From Nitrogeniibacter sp041600915 (GTDB lineage Bacteria; Pseudomonadota; Gammaproteobacteria; Burkholderiales; Rhodocyclaceae), in NCBI GenBank assembly GCA_041600915.1, contig JBFIJC010000037.1, positions 1 through 19,647 of the forward strand: DNA of 19,647 bases, in the 5' to 3' direction. The notes under the pieces are model-generated. The model had not been told where the DNA came from. It saw nothing but the letters and a program-made list of their open reading frames with translations, and searched no databases. Every line of letters begins with the position of its first letter. Within the stretch, counting starts at the first letter, position 1. Positions 6,411-14,367 of the stretch are shown here, in pieces. Both the position numbers and the translations under genes were made by a program.

Positions 6411-8468
6411 ATGACGAAGTCGACGAATTCTGCTCGCCTATTGACCTTTGAAGGAAGTCCGTTCCGGCTGCACCAGCCGTTTCCGCCCGCAGGCGACCAG
6501 CCGAACGCGATTGAGCAACTGACCATGGGGGTTCAGGACGGTCTGATGTACCAGACCTTGCTCGGCGTGACCGGCTCCGGAAAGACCTTCACCATGGCAA
6601 ATGTCATTGCCCGCTGCGGTCGCCCGGCCTTGGTGCTCGCGCATAACAAGACGCTGGCCGCGCAGCTGTATTCGGAGTTCAAGGAGTTCTTTCCTGAAAA
6701 CGCGGTGGAGTATTTCGTTTCGTACTACGACTACTACCAGCCTGAGGCCTATGTGCCGTCGCGGGACTTGTTCATCGAGAAAGACTCCAGCATCAACGAA
6801 CACATCGAGCAGATGCGTCTGAGCGCGACCAAGAGTCTGATGGAGCGGCGCGACGTGGTGATCGTGGCAACCGTGTCGTGCATCTACGGTATCGGCGACC
6901 CGGTCGACTACCACAGCATGGTCTTGCATCTGCGTGAAGGCGAACGGATCGCGCATCGTGACCTGCTGCAGCGCCTGGTGAGCATGCAGTACGCGCGGGC
7001 CGATATCGATTTCCGGCGTGGCACGTTCAGGGTGCGCGGCGATGTGATCGACATCTTTCCGGCTGAAAACGCGGAGTTGGCGGTGCGGGTGGAGATGTTC
7101 GACGAGGAGATCGAGCATCTCACGCTGTTTGACCCCCTCACAGGCCACCTCAAGCACAAGCTGGCGCGCTTTACGGTGTACCCCTCCAGTCATTACGTGA
7201 CGCCGCGTGCGACCGTTCTGAAGGCGATGGAGGGGATCAAGACCGAGCTCCGCGATCGAATCGATTTCTTTCAGCACAGCGCCAAGCTCGTGGAGGCGCA
7301 ACGCATTGAGCAGCGCACCCGGTTTGATCTCGAGATGCTCAATGAACTGGGCTTTTGCAAAGGCATCGAAAACTACTCTCGCCATATGTCGGGTCGTGCG
7401 CCCGGCGAGCCGCCGCCCACCTTGATCGACTACCTGCCGCCGGACGGGTTGCTGTTCGTCGATGAGTCCCATGTGAGCATTCCGCAGGTCGGTGCCATGT
7501 ACAAGGGGGACCGATCGCGCAAAGAGAATCTGGTCAGCTACGGATTCCGGCTGCCCTCGGCCATGGACAACCGCCCGCTCAAGTTCGAAGAGTTCGAGGG
7601 CATGATGCCGCAGACCTTGTTCGTCTCCGCGACGCCGGGCAAATACGAAGCCGAGCATCAGGCCCAGGTGATCGAACAGGTGGTGCGGCCCACCGGCCTG
7701 GTCGATCCGATGATCGAGGTGCGTCCGGCGGTCACACAGGTGGATGATCTGCTCGGCGAGATCCGGCGGCGAACCGACAAGACCGAACGCGTGTTGGTCA
7801 CCACACTCACCAAACGCATGTCCGAAGATCTGACTGACTACATGCTCGAGAACGGCATACGCGTCCGCTATCTGCACTCGGATATCGAAACGGTCGAGCG
7901 GGTCGAGATCATCCGTGATCTGCGGCTTGGCGTGTTTGATGTGCTGATCGGTATCAACCTGCTGCGCGAGGGCCTCGATATTCCAGAGGTGTCGCTGGTG
8001 GCCATTCTGGATGCCGACAAGGAAGGTTTCTTGCGATCCGAGCGCGCCTTGATCCAGACCATCGGCCGCGCGGCGCGTCATGTGCATGGCACCGCCATTC
8101 TCTACGCCGATGTGATTACCGAATCCATGTGTCGAGCCATGGCTGAAACCGAGCGTCGCCGGGAAAAGCAGACGGCCTACAACCTTGAGCATGGCATCAC
8201 GCCGGCTTCGGTCGTTAAGCGCATCAAGGACATCATTGATGGCGTGTATGCACCGCAGGACGATGTGGCAAAGGCCGTCGGAAAGGCAGCGCCGGTGGAC
8301 TATTCAGCGATGGATGAAAAGGCCCTGGCGCGGGCGATCCGGCAATTGGAAAAACAGATGCAGACCCATGCGCGCAACCTCGAGTTTGAAGAGGCGGCCA
8401 AAATGAGAGATGAGCTTTTCCGCCTTCGCAGCCAAGCCTTTGGCGCCGACCGGCATGACGAAACCTGA
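6411..8468 (+). CDS. uvrB: Excinuclease ABC subunit B (UvrB)
   Basis: UvrB of 685 residues (E. coli 673). It is the helicase-like damage-verification subunit of nucleotide excision repair, loaded by UvrA and then recruiting UvrC. Walker A is GVTGSGKT at 52-59. The beta-hairpin that clamps one DNA strand is seen as YFVSYYDYYQPEAYVP, with its tyrosine cluster intact. The Walker B box is DESH at 351-354, and later helicase motifs include GINLLREGLDIPEVSLVAILD and QTIGRAARH. The C-terminal UVR domain that contacts UvrA and UvrC spans about 636-673. The ATG at 6411 has only a distant AAGG (6394-6397). No LexA box is visible upstream. The next gene starts 19 bases after the stop by the preferred start, so they are probably cotranscribed. 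Confidence 0.98.
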   Translation: MTKSTNSARLLTFEGSPFRLHQPFPPAGDQPNAIEQLTMGVQDGLMYQTLLGVTGSGKTFTMANVIARCGRPALVLAHNKTLAAQLYSEFKEFFPENAVEYFVSYYDYYQPEAYVPSRDLFIEKDSSINEHIEQMRLSATKSLMERRDVVIVATVSCIYGIGDPVDYHSMVLHLREGERIAHRDLLQRLVSMQYARADIDFRRGTFRVRGDVIDIFPAENAELAVRVEMFDEEIEHLTLFDPLTGHLKHKLARFTVYPSSHYVTPRATVLKAMEGIKTELRDRIDFFQHSAKLVEAQRIEQRTRFDLEMLNELGFCKGIENYSRHMSGRAPGEPPPTLIDYLPPDGLLFVDESHVSIPQVGAMYKGDRSRKENLVSYGFRLPSAMDNRPLKFEEFEGMMPQTLFVSATPGKYEAEHQAQVIEQVVRPTGLVDPMIEVRPAVTQVDDLLGEIRRRTDKTERVLVTTLTKRMSEDLTDYMLENGIRVRYLHSDIETVERVEIIRDLRLGVFDVLIGINLLREGLDIPEVSLVAILDADKEGFLRSERALIQTIGRAARHVHGTAILYADVITESMCRAMAETERRREKQTAYNLEHGITPASVVKRIKDIIDGVYAPQDDVAKAVGKAAPVDYSAMDEKALARAIRQLEKQMQTHARNLEFEEAAKMRDELFRLRSQAFGADRHDET

Positions 8469-8487
8469 TGAGACGAGGACAGTATTG

Positions 8488-8958
8488 GTGAATCGAATCC
8501 TGTTTGTGTGCACTGGCAACATCTGCCGATCGCCGACAGCCGAAGGCGTTGCCCGGCACTGGTTGAAAATGATCGGGCTCGACGGCGTGGTCAGTGTTGA
8601 TTCTGCGGGTACGCAGGGCATACACGCGGGCGAGCCGCCGGATTCGCGTAGCCAGCGTGCTGCAGCGATGCGTGGCTATGATTTGTCACGACTGCGGGCA
8701 CGCAAGCTGACGGATGAGGACTTTGCGAACTTCGATCTTCTGCTGGCGATGGATGCCGGGCACCTGAAAATCATGCAGCGCAAGTGTCCTCCCGAGTACC
8801 AGTCCAAGGTCCGCCTGTTCCTGAGCTTTGCGCCCGATTGCGGCCGCACCGAGGTGCCGGATCCCTACTACGGTGCAGGGCATGGCTTTGATGATGTGCT
8901 CGATTTGTGCGAGACGGGTGTGCAGGGGTTGGTCGATATGCTCAGGGACATGCACTGA
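8488..8958 (+). CDS. Low-molecular-weight protein-tyrosine phosphatase
   Basis: Cytoplasmic phosphatase of 156 residues that removes phosphate from protein tyrosines through a cysteine-phosphate intermediate. The P-loop VCTGNICRS gives C8 as nucleophile and R14 as phosphate-binding arginine, near the N-terminus as usual. The general acid is D125 in DPYYG. I chose the GTG at 8488 because AGGA (8476-8479) precedes it by eight bases and the length then matches the family (about 155). An ATG at 8455, overlapping uvrB by 14 bases, and one at 8410 are in-frame alternatives that add unconserved residues. It follows uvrB, probably in the same transcript, and ends at a strong terminator. No tyrosine kinase or capsule gene lies nearby, so the substrate is unknown. 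Confidence 0.92.
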   Translation: MNRILFVCTGNICRSPTAEGVARHWLKMIGLDGVVSVDSAGTQGIHAGEPPDSRSQRAAAMRGYDLSRLRARKLTDEDFANFDLLLAMDAGHLKIMQRKCPPEYQSKVRLFLSFAPDCGRTEVPDPYYGAGHGFDDVLDLCETGVQGLVDMLRDMH

Positions 8959-8978
8959 GATTCGACGTCGAGTTCAAT

Positions 8979-9015
8979 AAAAAAGGCTCAGCCATGATGC
9001 GCTGAGCCTTTTTTT
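8979..9015. terminator. Bidirectional intrinsic terminator between the phosphatase gene and rne
   Basis: A run of A (8979-8984), GGCTCAGC (8985-8992), an eight-base loop, GCTGAGCC (9001-9008) and seven T (9009-9015) form a textbook hairpin with U tracts in both directions. It serves the uvrB-phosphatase transcript on the plus strand and rne on the minus strand. A second small hairpin, GGCC-TTTC-GGCC, follows at 9016-9027. Confidence 0.93.
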
Positions 9016-9042
9016 GGCCTTTCGGCCGGACTGCCAAAAGCC

Positions 9043-12036
9043 TTACTTCTGCGTTTCTACCTGCTGAAGTTCACCCTCTTGCGGCATGGCGACCGGCGCA
9101 GGGCGCGGACGCCCCAAGGGTGCCGCGGGCGTTGCCACGGGTTGCACCGTCACAGCGTCGGCACGGGTTTCGATCATGGTCAAACCACTCTGGGCCAGAT
9201 CGATCGGTGCAGCCGGCGTTTTTGGCGTCGGCTTTTCGACGACGGTTTCGACCGGTGCGGCAGCAGGTGCAGCCTCTTCAGGCTCAACAGATGCGGCAAC
9301 TTCCGCCTCGGGCGCTGCGGTTTCAACAAGCGGCGCTTCTGCGACCACTTCCGGTTCAGCCGTAGGCGTCGGCGCCTCGGGCGCCTGAGGTGCTGCCTCA
9401 ACGGCAGTTTCTACTGCGGTCGCTTCAGCCGTGTCGGCGATCTCGAGTGACAGCTGCGCTGCGGCAGGCTTGGTCTCGATCTCTTCAGCTGCAGATTCCT
9501 CGGCTTGGGCAACAGGCGCCGTGTCAGCAAGCGTGGGTGCAGCTTCGGCCGCCGGTGCTTCTGCATGAGTTGCCGGGGCTTCGGTCTCGGCAGAGGGTGC
9601 GGTTTCAGCGACAGGTGCGACAGCCTCGGCTGCGACCTCGGCCGTATCGGTTTCGCCAGCAGTCTCGGCACCCGCTTCAGCGCTGTTCTCATCGTTTTCG
9701 CTGCGGTTCTGACGCGAACGACGACGACGTCGGCTACGGCTGCGGCCTTCTGAGGGCTCGTCGCTTGCATCGGACTCCGCCGGTGCGGCATTGGCATCAG
9801 CCTCAACGGCTTCAGCGGCTTGGCCCGCATCGGCAGCGACGGCGTTGCCGTCCTGCGACTCGTCCGTTGCGTTGCTGTCGGCCGTGTCGTTCTGACGGCC
9901 ACGACCACGGCGGCTGCGACGACGTCGGCTACCGGTGGACTCTTCCGTCTGGGTGGCTGCCACGGCAACCGCGCCAGCAGTCAGGGCATCTGTTTCTGCC
10001 GTGCTGTTGCGCGCTTCGTCGTTTGCCTGAACGTCGGCTTGTGCTTCGTCGTTGCGGTTGCCGCCGCGACGGTTGCGACCGCGGCGGTTGTTGTTGCGTG
10101 CCTCGTCGTTGTCGGAGCGGTTGTCACGCGACTGGCGGCCGTCGGCTTGCGCCTCGTTGCGGCCACTGTCTTTGCGATCGCCACCGTCTTTGCGGTCATT
10201 GCGCTCGCCACGACGGTTGCGACCCCGACGGTTGTCGCCGCGCGAGGATTCATCGCGTGAGGCGTCGCTGCGCTTGCGGCGCGGGGCTTCTGCGGCTGGT
10301 GCTTCGACAGCCGGCGTTTCGGAACTGAACAGACGCTTCACCCAGCCAAAGAAGCCGCCGGTAGCAGCGGGCGCAGCCGGTGCTGCAGGCTTGTCTTCCT
10401 TGGCTTCGACGTTGGGTGCCGGCTGGGCTGGTGCGATACCGCGTACAGCCGCTTCCGCACGGGCGGGCTTCTTGCTGTCTTCGATGGCCGCATCCGCGTA
10501 GTTCACTTCGGCCGGCATCTGCACCATCTGGTAGCTGGGCAGGGCGGGTTCGTCCTGGTTGAGCTGGTCGTGGCGCAGGCGGACGATTTCGTGCTGAGGC
10601 GTTTCGAGGTGGCGGTTCGGGACGATCAGCAGGCTGACCTTGTGCCGCAGTTCGATGTGGGCGATGTCGACCCGCTTTTCGTTGAGCAGGAAGGTGGCGA
10701 CGTCGACCGGCACTTGAACGTGCACCGCGCCGGTGTTTTCCTTCATCGCCTCTTCTTCGAGAATGCGGACGATGTGCAGAGCCGACGATTCGGTGCTGCG
10801 GATGTGGCCGGTGCCGCTGCAACGCGGGCAGGGGATGTAGCTGGTCTCGGCCAGGGCCGGACGCAGACGCTGACGCGACAGTTCGAGCAGACCAAAACGG
10901 CTGATCTTGCCGGTCTGCACGCGGGCGCGGTCATGGCGCAACGCGTCGCGCAGCCGGTTTTCGACTTCGCGCTGATTCTTGCTCGACTCCATGTCGATGA
11001 AGTCGATGACGATCAGACCGCCAAGGTCGCGCAGGCGCAACTGGCGGGCGACTTCGTCAGCCGCTTCCATGTTGGTGCGCAGTGCGGTCTCTTCAATGTC
11101 GGCGCCCTTGGTGGCGCGACCGGAGTTGACGTCGACCGACACCAGCGCTTCTGTGTGGTCGATAACCACTGCGCCGCCCGAGGGCAGGGTGACCTGACGG
11201 CCATAGGCCGATTCGATCTGGTGCTCGATCTGGAAGCGCGAAAACAGCGGCACGTCGTCGTTGTAGCGCTTCACGCGGTTGACGTTCTGCGGCATGACGT
11301 GGGCCATGAACTGGCGCGCCTGCTCGTAGACGTCGTCGGTGTCGATCAGGATCTCGCCGATATCGGGCTGGAAGTAATCGCGAATGGCGCGGATGACCAG
11401 GCTGCCTTCCTGATAGATCAGGAACGCGCCAGCCTGCGCATGGGCAGCACCATCGATGGCACTCCACAATTGCAGCAGGTAGTTGAGGTCCCACTGAAGC
11501 TCTTCGGCGGTGCGGCCGATGGCGGCGGTGCGCGCGATCAGGCTCATGCCGGCAGGCACTTCAAGGGCGTCCATGACTTCACGCAGTTCAGCGCGCTCGT
11601 CACCCTCGACGCGGCGAGATACGCCACCGCCACGCGGGTTGTTCGGCATCAGGACAAGATAGCGACCAGCCAGAGAGATGTAGGTGGTCAGGGCTGCGCC
11701 CTTGTTGCCACGCTCATCTTTCTCGACCTGGACGATCAGTTCCTGACCTTCCTTGAGGACGTCCTGCGGGCGCACGCGCCCCTGCCCGTCGCCACCGGCG
11801 CCCAAGTAGTTGCGGCCAATTTCCTTGAAGGGAAGAAAGCCGTGGCGGTCTGCCCCGTAATCAACAAAGGCAGCTTCCAGACTGGGTTCAATCCGGGTGA
11901 TGACTGCCTTGTAAATGTTGCTCTTTCGTTGTTCTTTTGCGGCCGATTCGATATCGAGGTCGATCAGTTTCTGACCATCAACGATCGCGACGCGTAGTTC
12001 TTCGGCTTGCGTCGCATTGAAAAGCATGCGTTTCAT
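9043..12036 (-). CDS. rne: Ribonuclease E
   Basis: RNase E of 997 residues, the endonuclease that starts mRNA decay and processes rRNA and tRNA, working on the inner membrane face as scaffold of the degradosome. The S1 RNA-binding domain is about 36-125. Catalytic magnesium ligands D302 and D345 lie in VSVDVNSGRATKG and IVIDFIDM. The Zn-link is C403 and C406 (CPRCSGTGH). From about 520 the protein is low-complexity. Residues 561-571 (GFFGWVKRLFS) form an amphipathic helix resembling a membrane-targeting segment. Arginine-rich patches at 600-615, 650-661, 702-714 and 765-778 are likely RNA-binding. The final 200 residues are Ala/Glu/Pro-rich, ending in a hydrophobic micro-motif (945-957). GGGAG precedes the ATG by nine bases. 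The enzyme call is firm; tail functions are inferred. Confidence 0.98.
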   Translation of the reverse strand: MKRMLFNATQAEELRVAIVDGQKLIDLDIESAAKEQRKSNIYKAVITRIEPSLEAAFVDYGADRHGFLPFKEIGRNYLGAGGDGQGRVRPQDVLKEGQELIVQVEKDERGNKGAALTTYISLAGRYLVLMPNNPRGGGVSRRVEGDERAELREVMDALEVPAGMSLIARTAAIGRTAEELQWDLNYLLQLWSAIDGAAHAQAGAFLIYQEGSLVIRAIRDYFQPDIGEILIDTDDVYEQARQFMAHVMPQNVNRVKRYNDDVPLFSRFQIEHQIESAYGRQVTLPSGGAVVIDHTEALVSVDVNSGRATKGADIEETALRTNMEAADEVARQLRLRDLGGLIVIDFIDMESSKNQREVENRLRDALRHDRARVQTGKISRFGLLELSRQRLRPALAETSYIPCPRCSGTGHIRSTESSALHIVRILEEEAMKENTGAVHVQVPVDVATFLLNEKRVDIAHIELRHKVSLLIVPNRHLETPQHEIVRLRHDQLNQDEPALPSYQMVQMPAEVNYADAAIEDSKKPARAEAAVRGIAPAQPAPNVEAKEDKPAAPAAPAATGGFFGWVKRLFSSETPAVEAPAAEAPRRKRSDASRDESSRGDNRRGRNRRGERNDRKDGGDRKDSGRNEAQADGRQSRDNRSDNDEARNNNRRGRNRRGGNRNDEAQADVQANDEARNSTAETDALTAGAVAVAATQTEESTGSRRRRSRRGRGRQNDTADSNATDESQDGNAVAADAGQAAEAVEADANAAPAESDASDEPSEGRSRSRRRRRSRQNRSENDENSAEAGAETAGETDTAEVAAEAVAPVAETAPSAETEAPATHAEAPAAEAAPTLADTAPVAQAEESAAEEIETKPAAAQLSLEIADTAEATAVETAVEAAPQAPEAPTPTAEPEVVAEAPLVETAAPEAEVAASVEPEEAAPAAAPVETVVEKPTPKTPAAPIDLAQSGLTMIETRADAVTVQPVATPAAPLGRPRPAPVAMPQEGELQQVETQK

Positions 12037-12422
12037 GGGTTCGTTCTCCCGCGTGTTCCCTACGGGCAGGACGAGCCTCGCGCACCATCGTGCGAGACGG
12101 AATATTGCAAGTTATCTTTTTAGGAAAACGGCTCTCATCCGGTATGTTCTGGCTGTCGAGGGTGGGCTGGTCGATTCTCATGTTTCCCGCCCTATGGGCC
12201 GGAAATTCTGATCCTGCGTGTGGGTGACGCGTATAAGCAAGAAGACAAATCAGGGTTTGCTTGCGTTACCATCGCAGCCTTTAAGGGCTACGAGCGGAAA
12301 CTGCTGACTGGCCGGGAACCACAAAAAACGGGTTCTTGTTGCCGTCGCGAGCATTGGCAGTTCCGCACAAAGCCGCGTGGCGCCGGACCAAACCGGTCAG
12401 AGCGCAAGTATATGGCAGGATG
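12037..12422. other. Divergent rne/rluC intergenic region with the rne leader
   Basis: About 386 bp without a gene. The minus strand must hold the rne promoter and leader; E. coli rne has a 361-base leader through which RNase E controls its own mRNA, so a structured leader is expected. The best hairpin is TTTCCCGCCC (12183-12192), loop TAT, GGGCCGGAAA (12196-12205), ten base pairs with one mismatch. A GGGAG ribosome site for rne is at about 12046-12050 on the minus strand. A weak plus-strand promoter candidate is TTGCTT (12257-12262) with TTTAAG 17 bases later. I could not identify a convincing rne promoter. Short ORFs here show no recognisable protein. Confidence 0.6.
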
Positions 12423-13391
12423 ATGGCGCAAAGCAAAAAGCTTGAAGTTCGGCATGAACAGATCGACGCGGAGTCGCATGGACAGCGCATCGACAATTAC
12501 CTGATGCGCGTCCTCAAAGGCGTGCCGAAAAGTCATATCTATCGGCTTTTGCGCAGCGGTCAGGTGCGCGTCAATGGGCGACGGGCGAATCAGACCTATA
12601 AGCTCCAGGTCGAGGATGTGGTTCGTATTCCACCGGTGCAAGTGAGCACCGCGAGCGAACATCGCGTCGTACCGGTAGGCAATGCGCTGCCGGTGGTCTA
12701 CGAGGACGATGCCTTGCTGGTGCTCGACAAGCCGGCCGGGCAGGCAGTGCATGGCGGTAGCGGGGTGAGCTTTGGGGTGATTGAGCAGTTGCGCAAGCAG
12801 CGTCCCGAGGCGCGTCTGCTGGAGCTGGCGCATCGCCTTGATCGCGAAACCTCGGGGCTGCTGATTGTTGCCAAGAAGCGCACGGCCTTGGCGGCCCTGC
12901 ATGAGTTGATGCGGAATGGTGGCATTGAGAAGCACTACATCACGGTGGTCAGCGGTCGCTGGATGAACCCGCGAGAGCACATCCGCACGCCACTGTATAA
13001 ATATTTGACGGCCGATGGCGAGCGACGCGTCCGTGTTCAGGCCGATGGCAAGGTGGCGCATAGCATCGTCACATTGCGGCGCCGCTGGAAGACGATGAGT
13101 GAGCTGGGCGTGGAGCTCAAGACCGGTCGAACCCATCAGATCCGGGTTCATCTGACCAATCACGGCTTTCCGTTGGTGGGTGACGACAAGTACGGCGATT
13201 TCACCCTGAACAAACGTTTGGCGAAGGAGGCGGGGCTGACACGCATGTTTCTGCACGCGGCGCGCCTGCAGTTCGCTCACCCGCTGACGGGCGAGATAGT
13301 GCGGGTCGAGGCGCCCTTGCCGCCGGAGTTGCAGGCCTTTCTGAAACAGTTGGATGCGAATGAGGTGCGCGATGCCGGCGAAGCGGTATGA
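12423..13391 (+). CDS. rluC: 23S rRNA pseudouridine synthase RluC
   Basis: RluA-family pseudouridine synthase of 322 residues (E. coli RluC 319), expected to modify U955, U2504 and U2580 of 23S rRNA during 50S assembly. An S4 RNA-binding domain spans about 16-80 (GQRIDNYL, KSHIYRLLRSGQVRVNG). The catalytic aspartate is D140 in HRLDRETSG. The C-terminal signatures KTGRTHQIRVHL and GHPLVGD-like FPLVGDDKYG follow. The tandem ATG codons at 12420 and 12423 are both possible; 12423 gives a better distance from GGCAGGA. An in-frame ATG at 12336 adds 28 residues unlike the family. It lies divergent from rne, a common arrangement, and overlaps the following phosphatase gene. RluC versus RluD is judged from the N-terminus and context. 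Confidence 0.94.
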   Translation: MAQSKKLEVRHEQIDAESHGQRIDNYLMRVLKGVPKSHIYRLLRSGQVRVNGRRANQTYKLQVEDVVRIPPVQVSTASEHRVVPVGNALPVVYEDDALLVLDKPAGQAVHGGSGVSFGVIEQLRKQRPEARLLELAHRLDRETSGLLIVAKKRTALAALHELMRNGGIEKHYITVVSGRWMNPREHIRTPLYKYLTADGERRVRVQADGKVAHSIVTLRRRWKTMSELGVELKTGRTHQIRVHLTNHGFPLVGDDKYGDFTLNKRLAKEAGLTRMFLHAARLQFAHPLTGEIVRVEAPLPPELQAFLKQLDANEVRDAGEAV

Positions 13392-14031
13392 GTTGATTGT
13401 TTTTGATTGGGACGGCACCTTGATGGATTCGGCCGGCGCGATTGTGCGGGCCATTCAGGCAGCGAGTCGTGATCTGGGGCTGCCTGAGCCAGAAGATGCC
13501 CGCGCGCGCCATGTCATTGGCCTCGGCCTGGATGATGCCTTGCACTACGCGGTTCCGGAACTGACAAAAAGCCGCTACCCCGACATGGTGGCCCGTTACC
13601 GCCATCACTATTTGTCGCGTGATCAGGAGCTGGTCCTGTTCGACGGGATCGCATCGACCATTGCGCGTTTGGCAGACGAGGGCTGGATGCTGGCGGTTGC
13701 GACCGGAAAAAGTCGCGTTGGTCTCGATCGCGCATTGGCCCACAGCGGGCTTGGCGCGCATTTTCATGCGACACGCTGCGCGGACGAATGCTTTTCAAAG
13801 CCACATCCAGAGATGCTCCATGAACTGATGGGCGAATTGTCGGCCACGCCAGATCGCACCTTGATGATTGGCGACACCACCCACGACCTGCAGATGGCGC
13901 AGAACGCCGGCGTCGATGGACTGGCCGTCAGTTTTGGTGCACATGACGTGGATGCACTGGCGTCGGTGCCGTCAGTCGGCTTGCTGGCGACCCCCACGGA
14001 GCTGGATCAGTGGTTACGCCAGAACGCTTGA
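13372..14031 (+). CDS. HAD-IA family phosphatase (phosphoglycolate phosphatase-like)
   Basis: Cytoplasmic haloacid dehalogenase-superfamily hydrolase of 219 residues. Motif I is VFDWDGTLMDS, with nucleophile D12 and acid/base D14. Motif II is T111 in VATGKS, motif III K143 in FSKPHPEM, and motif IV GDTTHD with D168 and D172. The cap is the small helical type inserted after motif I, as in Gph and its relatives. The substrate cannot be told from sequence; phosphoglycolate or another small sugar phosphate is likely. I chose the ATG at 13372 because GAGG (13362-13365) precedes it by six bases; ATGs at 13354 and 13360 are alternatives. It overlaps the rluC end by 20 bases and the Rieske gene by 22, which implies translational coupling. 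Confidence 0.9.
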   Translation: MPAKRYELIVFDWDGTLMDSAGAIVRAIQAASRDLGLPEPEDARARHVIGLGLDDALHYAVPELTKSRYPDMVARYRHHYLSRDQELVLFDGIASTIARLADEGWMLAVATGKSRVGLDRALAHSGLGAHFHATRCADECFSKPHPEMLHELMGELSATPDRTLMIGDTTHDLQMAQNAGVDGLAVSFGAHDVDALASVPSVGLLATPTELDQWLRQNA

Positions 14032-14363
14032 TTTGCGCGTCGGATGCGCTTGCGGACGGCGGCGATGGCGTGCGCTTCGAGGTGGATACGAAAGCGGGGC
14101 GCTTGCCTGCCTTTGTGGTCCGGTTTGAGGGGCAGCCGCAGGCTTTTGTGAATCAGTGTGCGCATGTGCCCGTTGAGCTCGATTGGCAGGAAGGCGCTTT
14201 TTTTGATGCAGACCGCCGCTACCTGATCTGTGCGACTCATGGTGCGACCTATGACCCGGTGTCCGGCGCCTGCGTTTTTGGCCCGTGCCGCGGCGCCGCG
14301 TTGAAAAAACTGACGGTTGTCGAAGCCGAGGGCGGGGTCTGGCTGGCGGAAAGTGACGCTTAG
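14010..14363 (+). CDS. Stand-alone Rieske [2Fe-2S] domain protein
   Basis: Small protein of 117 residues that is essentially one Rieske domain. Cluster ligands are C50 and H52 (CAH) and C74 and H77 (CATH), with the conserved glycine-proline loop GACVFGPCRG after them. It resembles ferredoxin components of NirD or dioxygenase type, so it probably carries electrons in the cytoplasm; partner unknown. No signal peptide or membrane helix is visible. The GTG at 14010 is chosen because GGAG (13998-14001) precedes it by eight bases. It overlaps the phosphatase gene by 22 bases. Its stop is only four bases from the convergent methylase stop, with no clear terminator between them. Confidence 0.92.
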   Translation: MVTPERLICASDALADGGDGVRFEVDTKAGRLPAFVVRFEGQPQAFVNQCAHVPVELDWQEGAFFDADRRYLICATHGATYDPVSGACVFGPCRGAALKKLTVVEAEGGVWLAESDA

Positions 14364-14367
14364 GGGT

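Noticed and set aside
6438..8192. 584-codon open frame antisense to uvrB
   Set aside because: It is a shadow frame of a GC-rich gene, rich in His/Arg, with no recognisable motif; uvrB is unambiguous.
9043..9700. Repeat array or CRISPR in the rne 3' region
   Set aside because: The repetition comes from Ala/Glu/Pro codons in the coding frame; there are no constant-length repeats or spacers.
9390..10328. 312-codon open frame opposite the rne tail
   Set aside because: It is the antisense of low-complexity Ala/Glu/Arg codons; the product is Arg/Gln/Cys-rich with no domain. rne is certain on the other strand.
12336..12422. 28-residue N-terminal extension of RluC from the ATG at 12336
   Set aside because: The extension does not resemble RluC homologues, and tandem ATGs at 12420/12423 give the family length.
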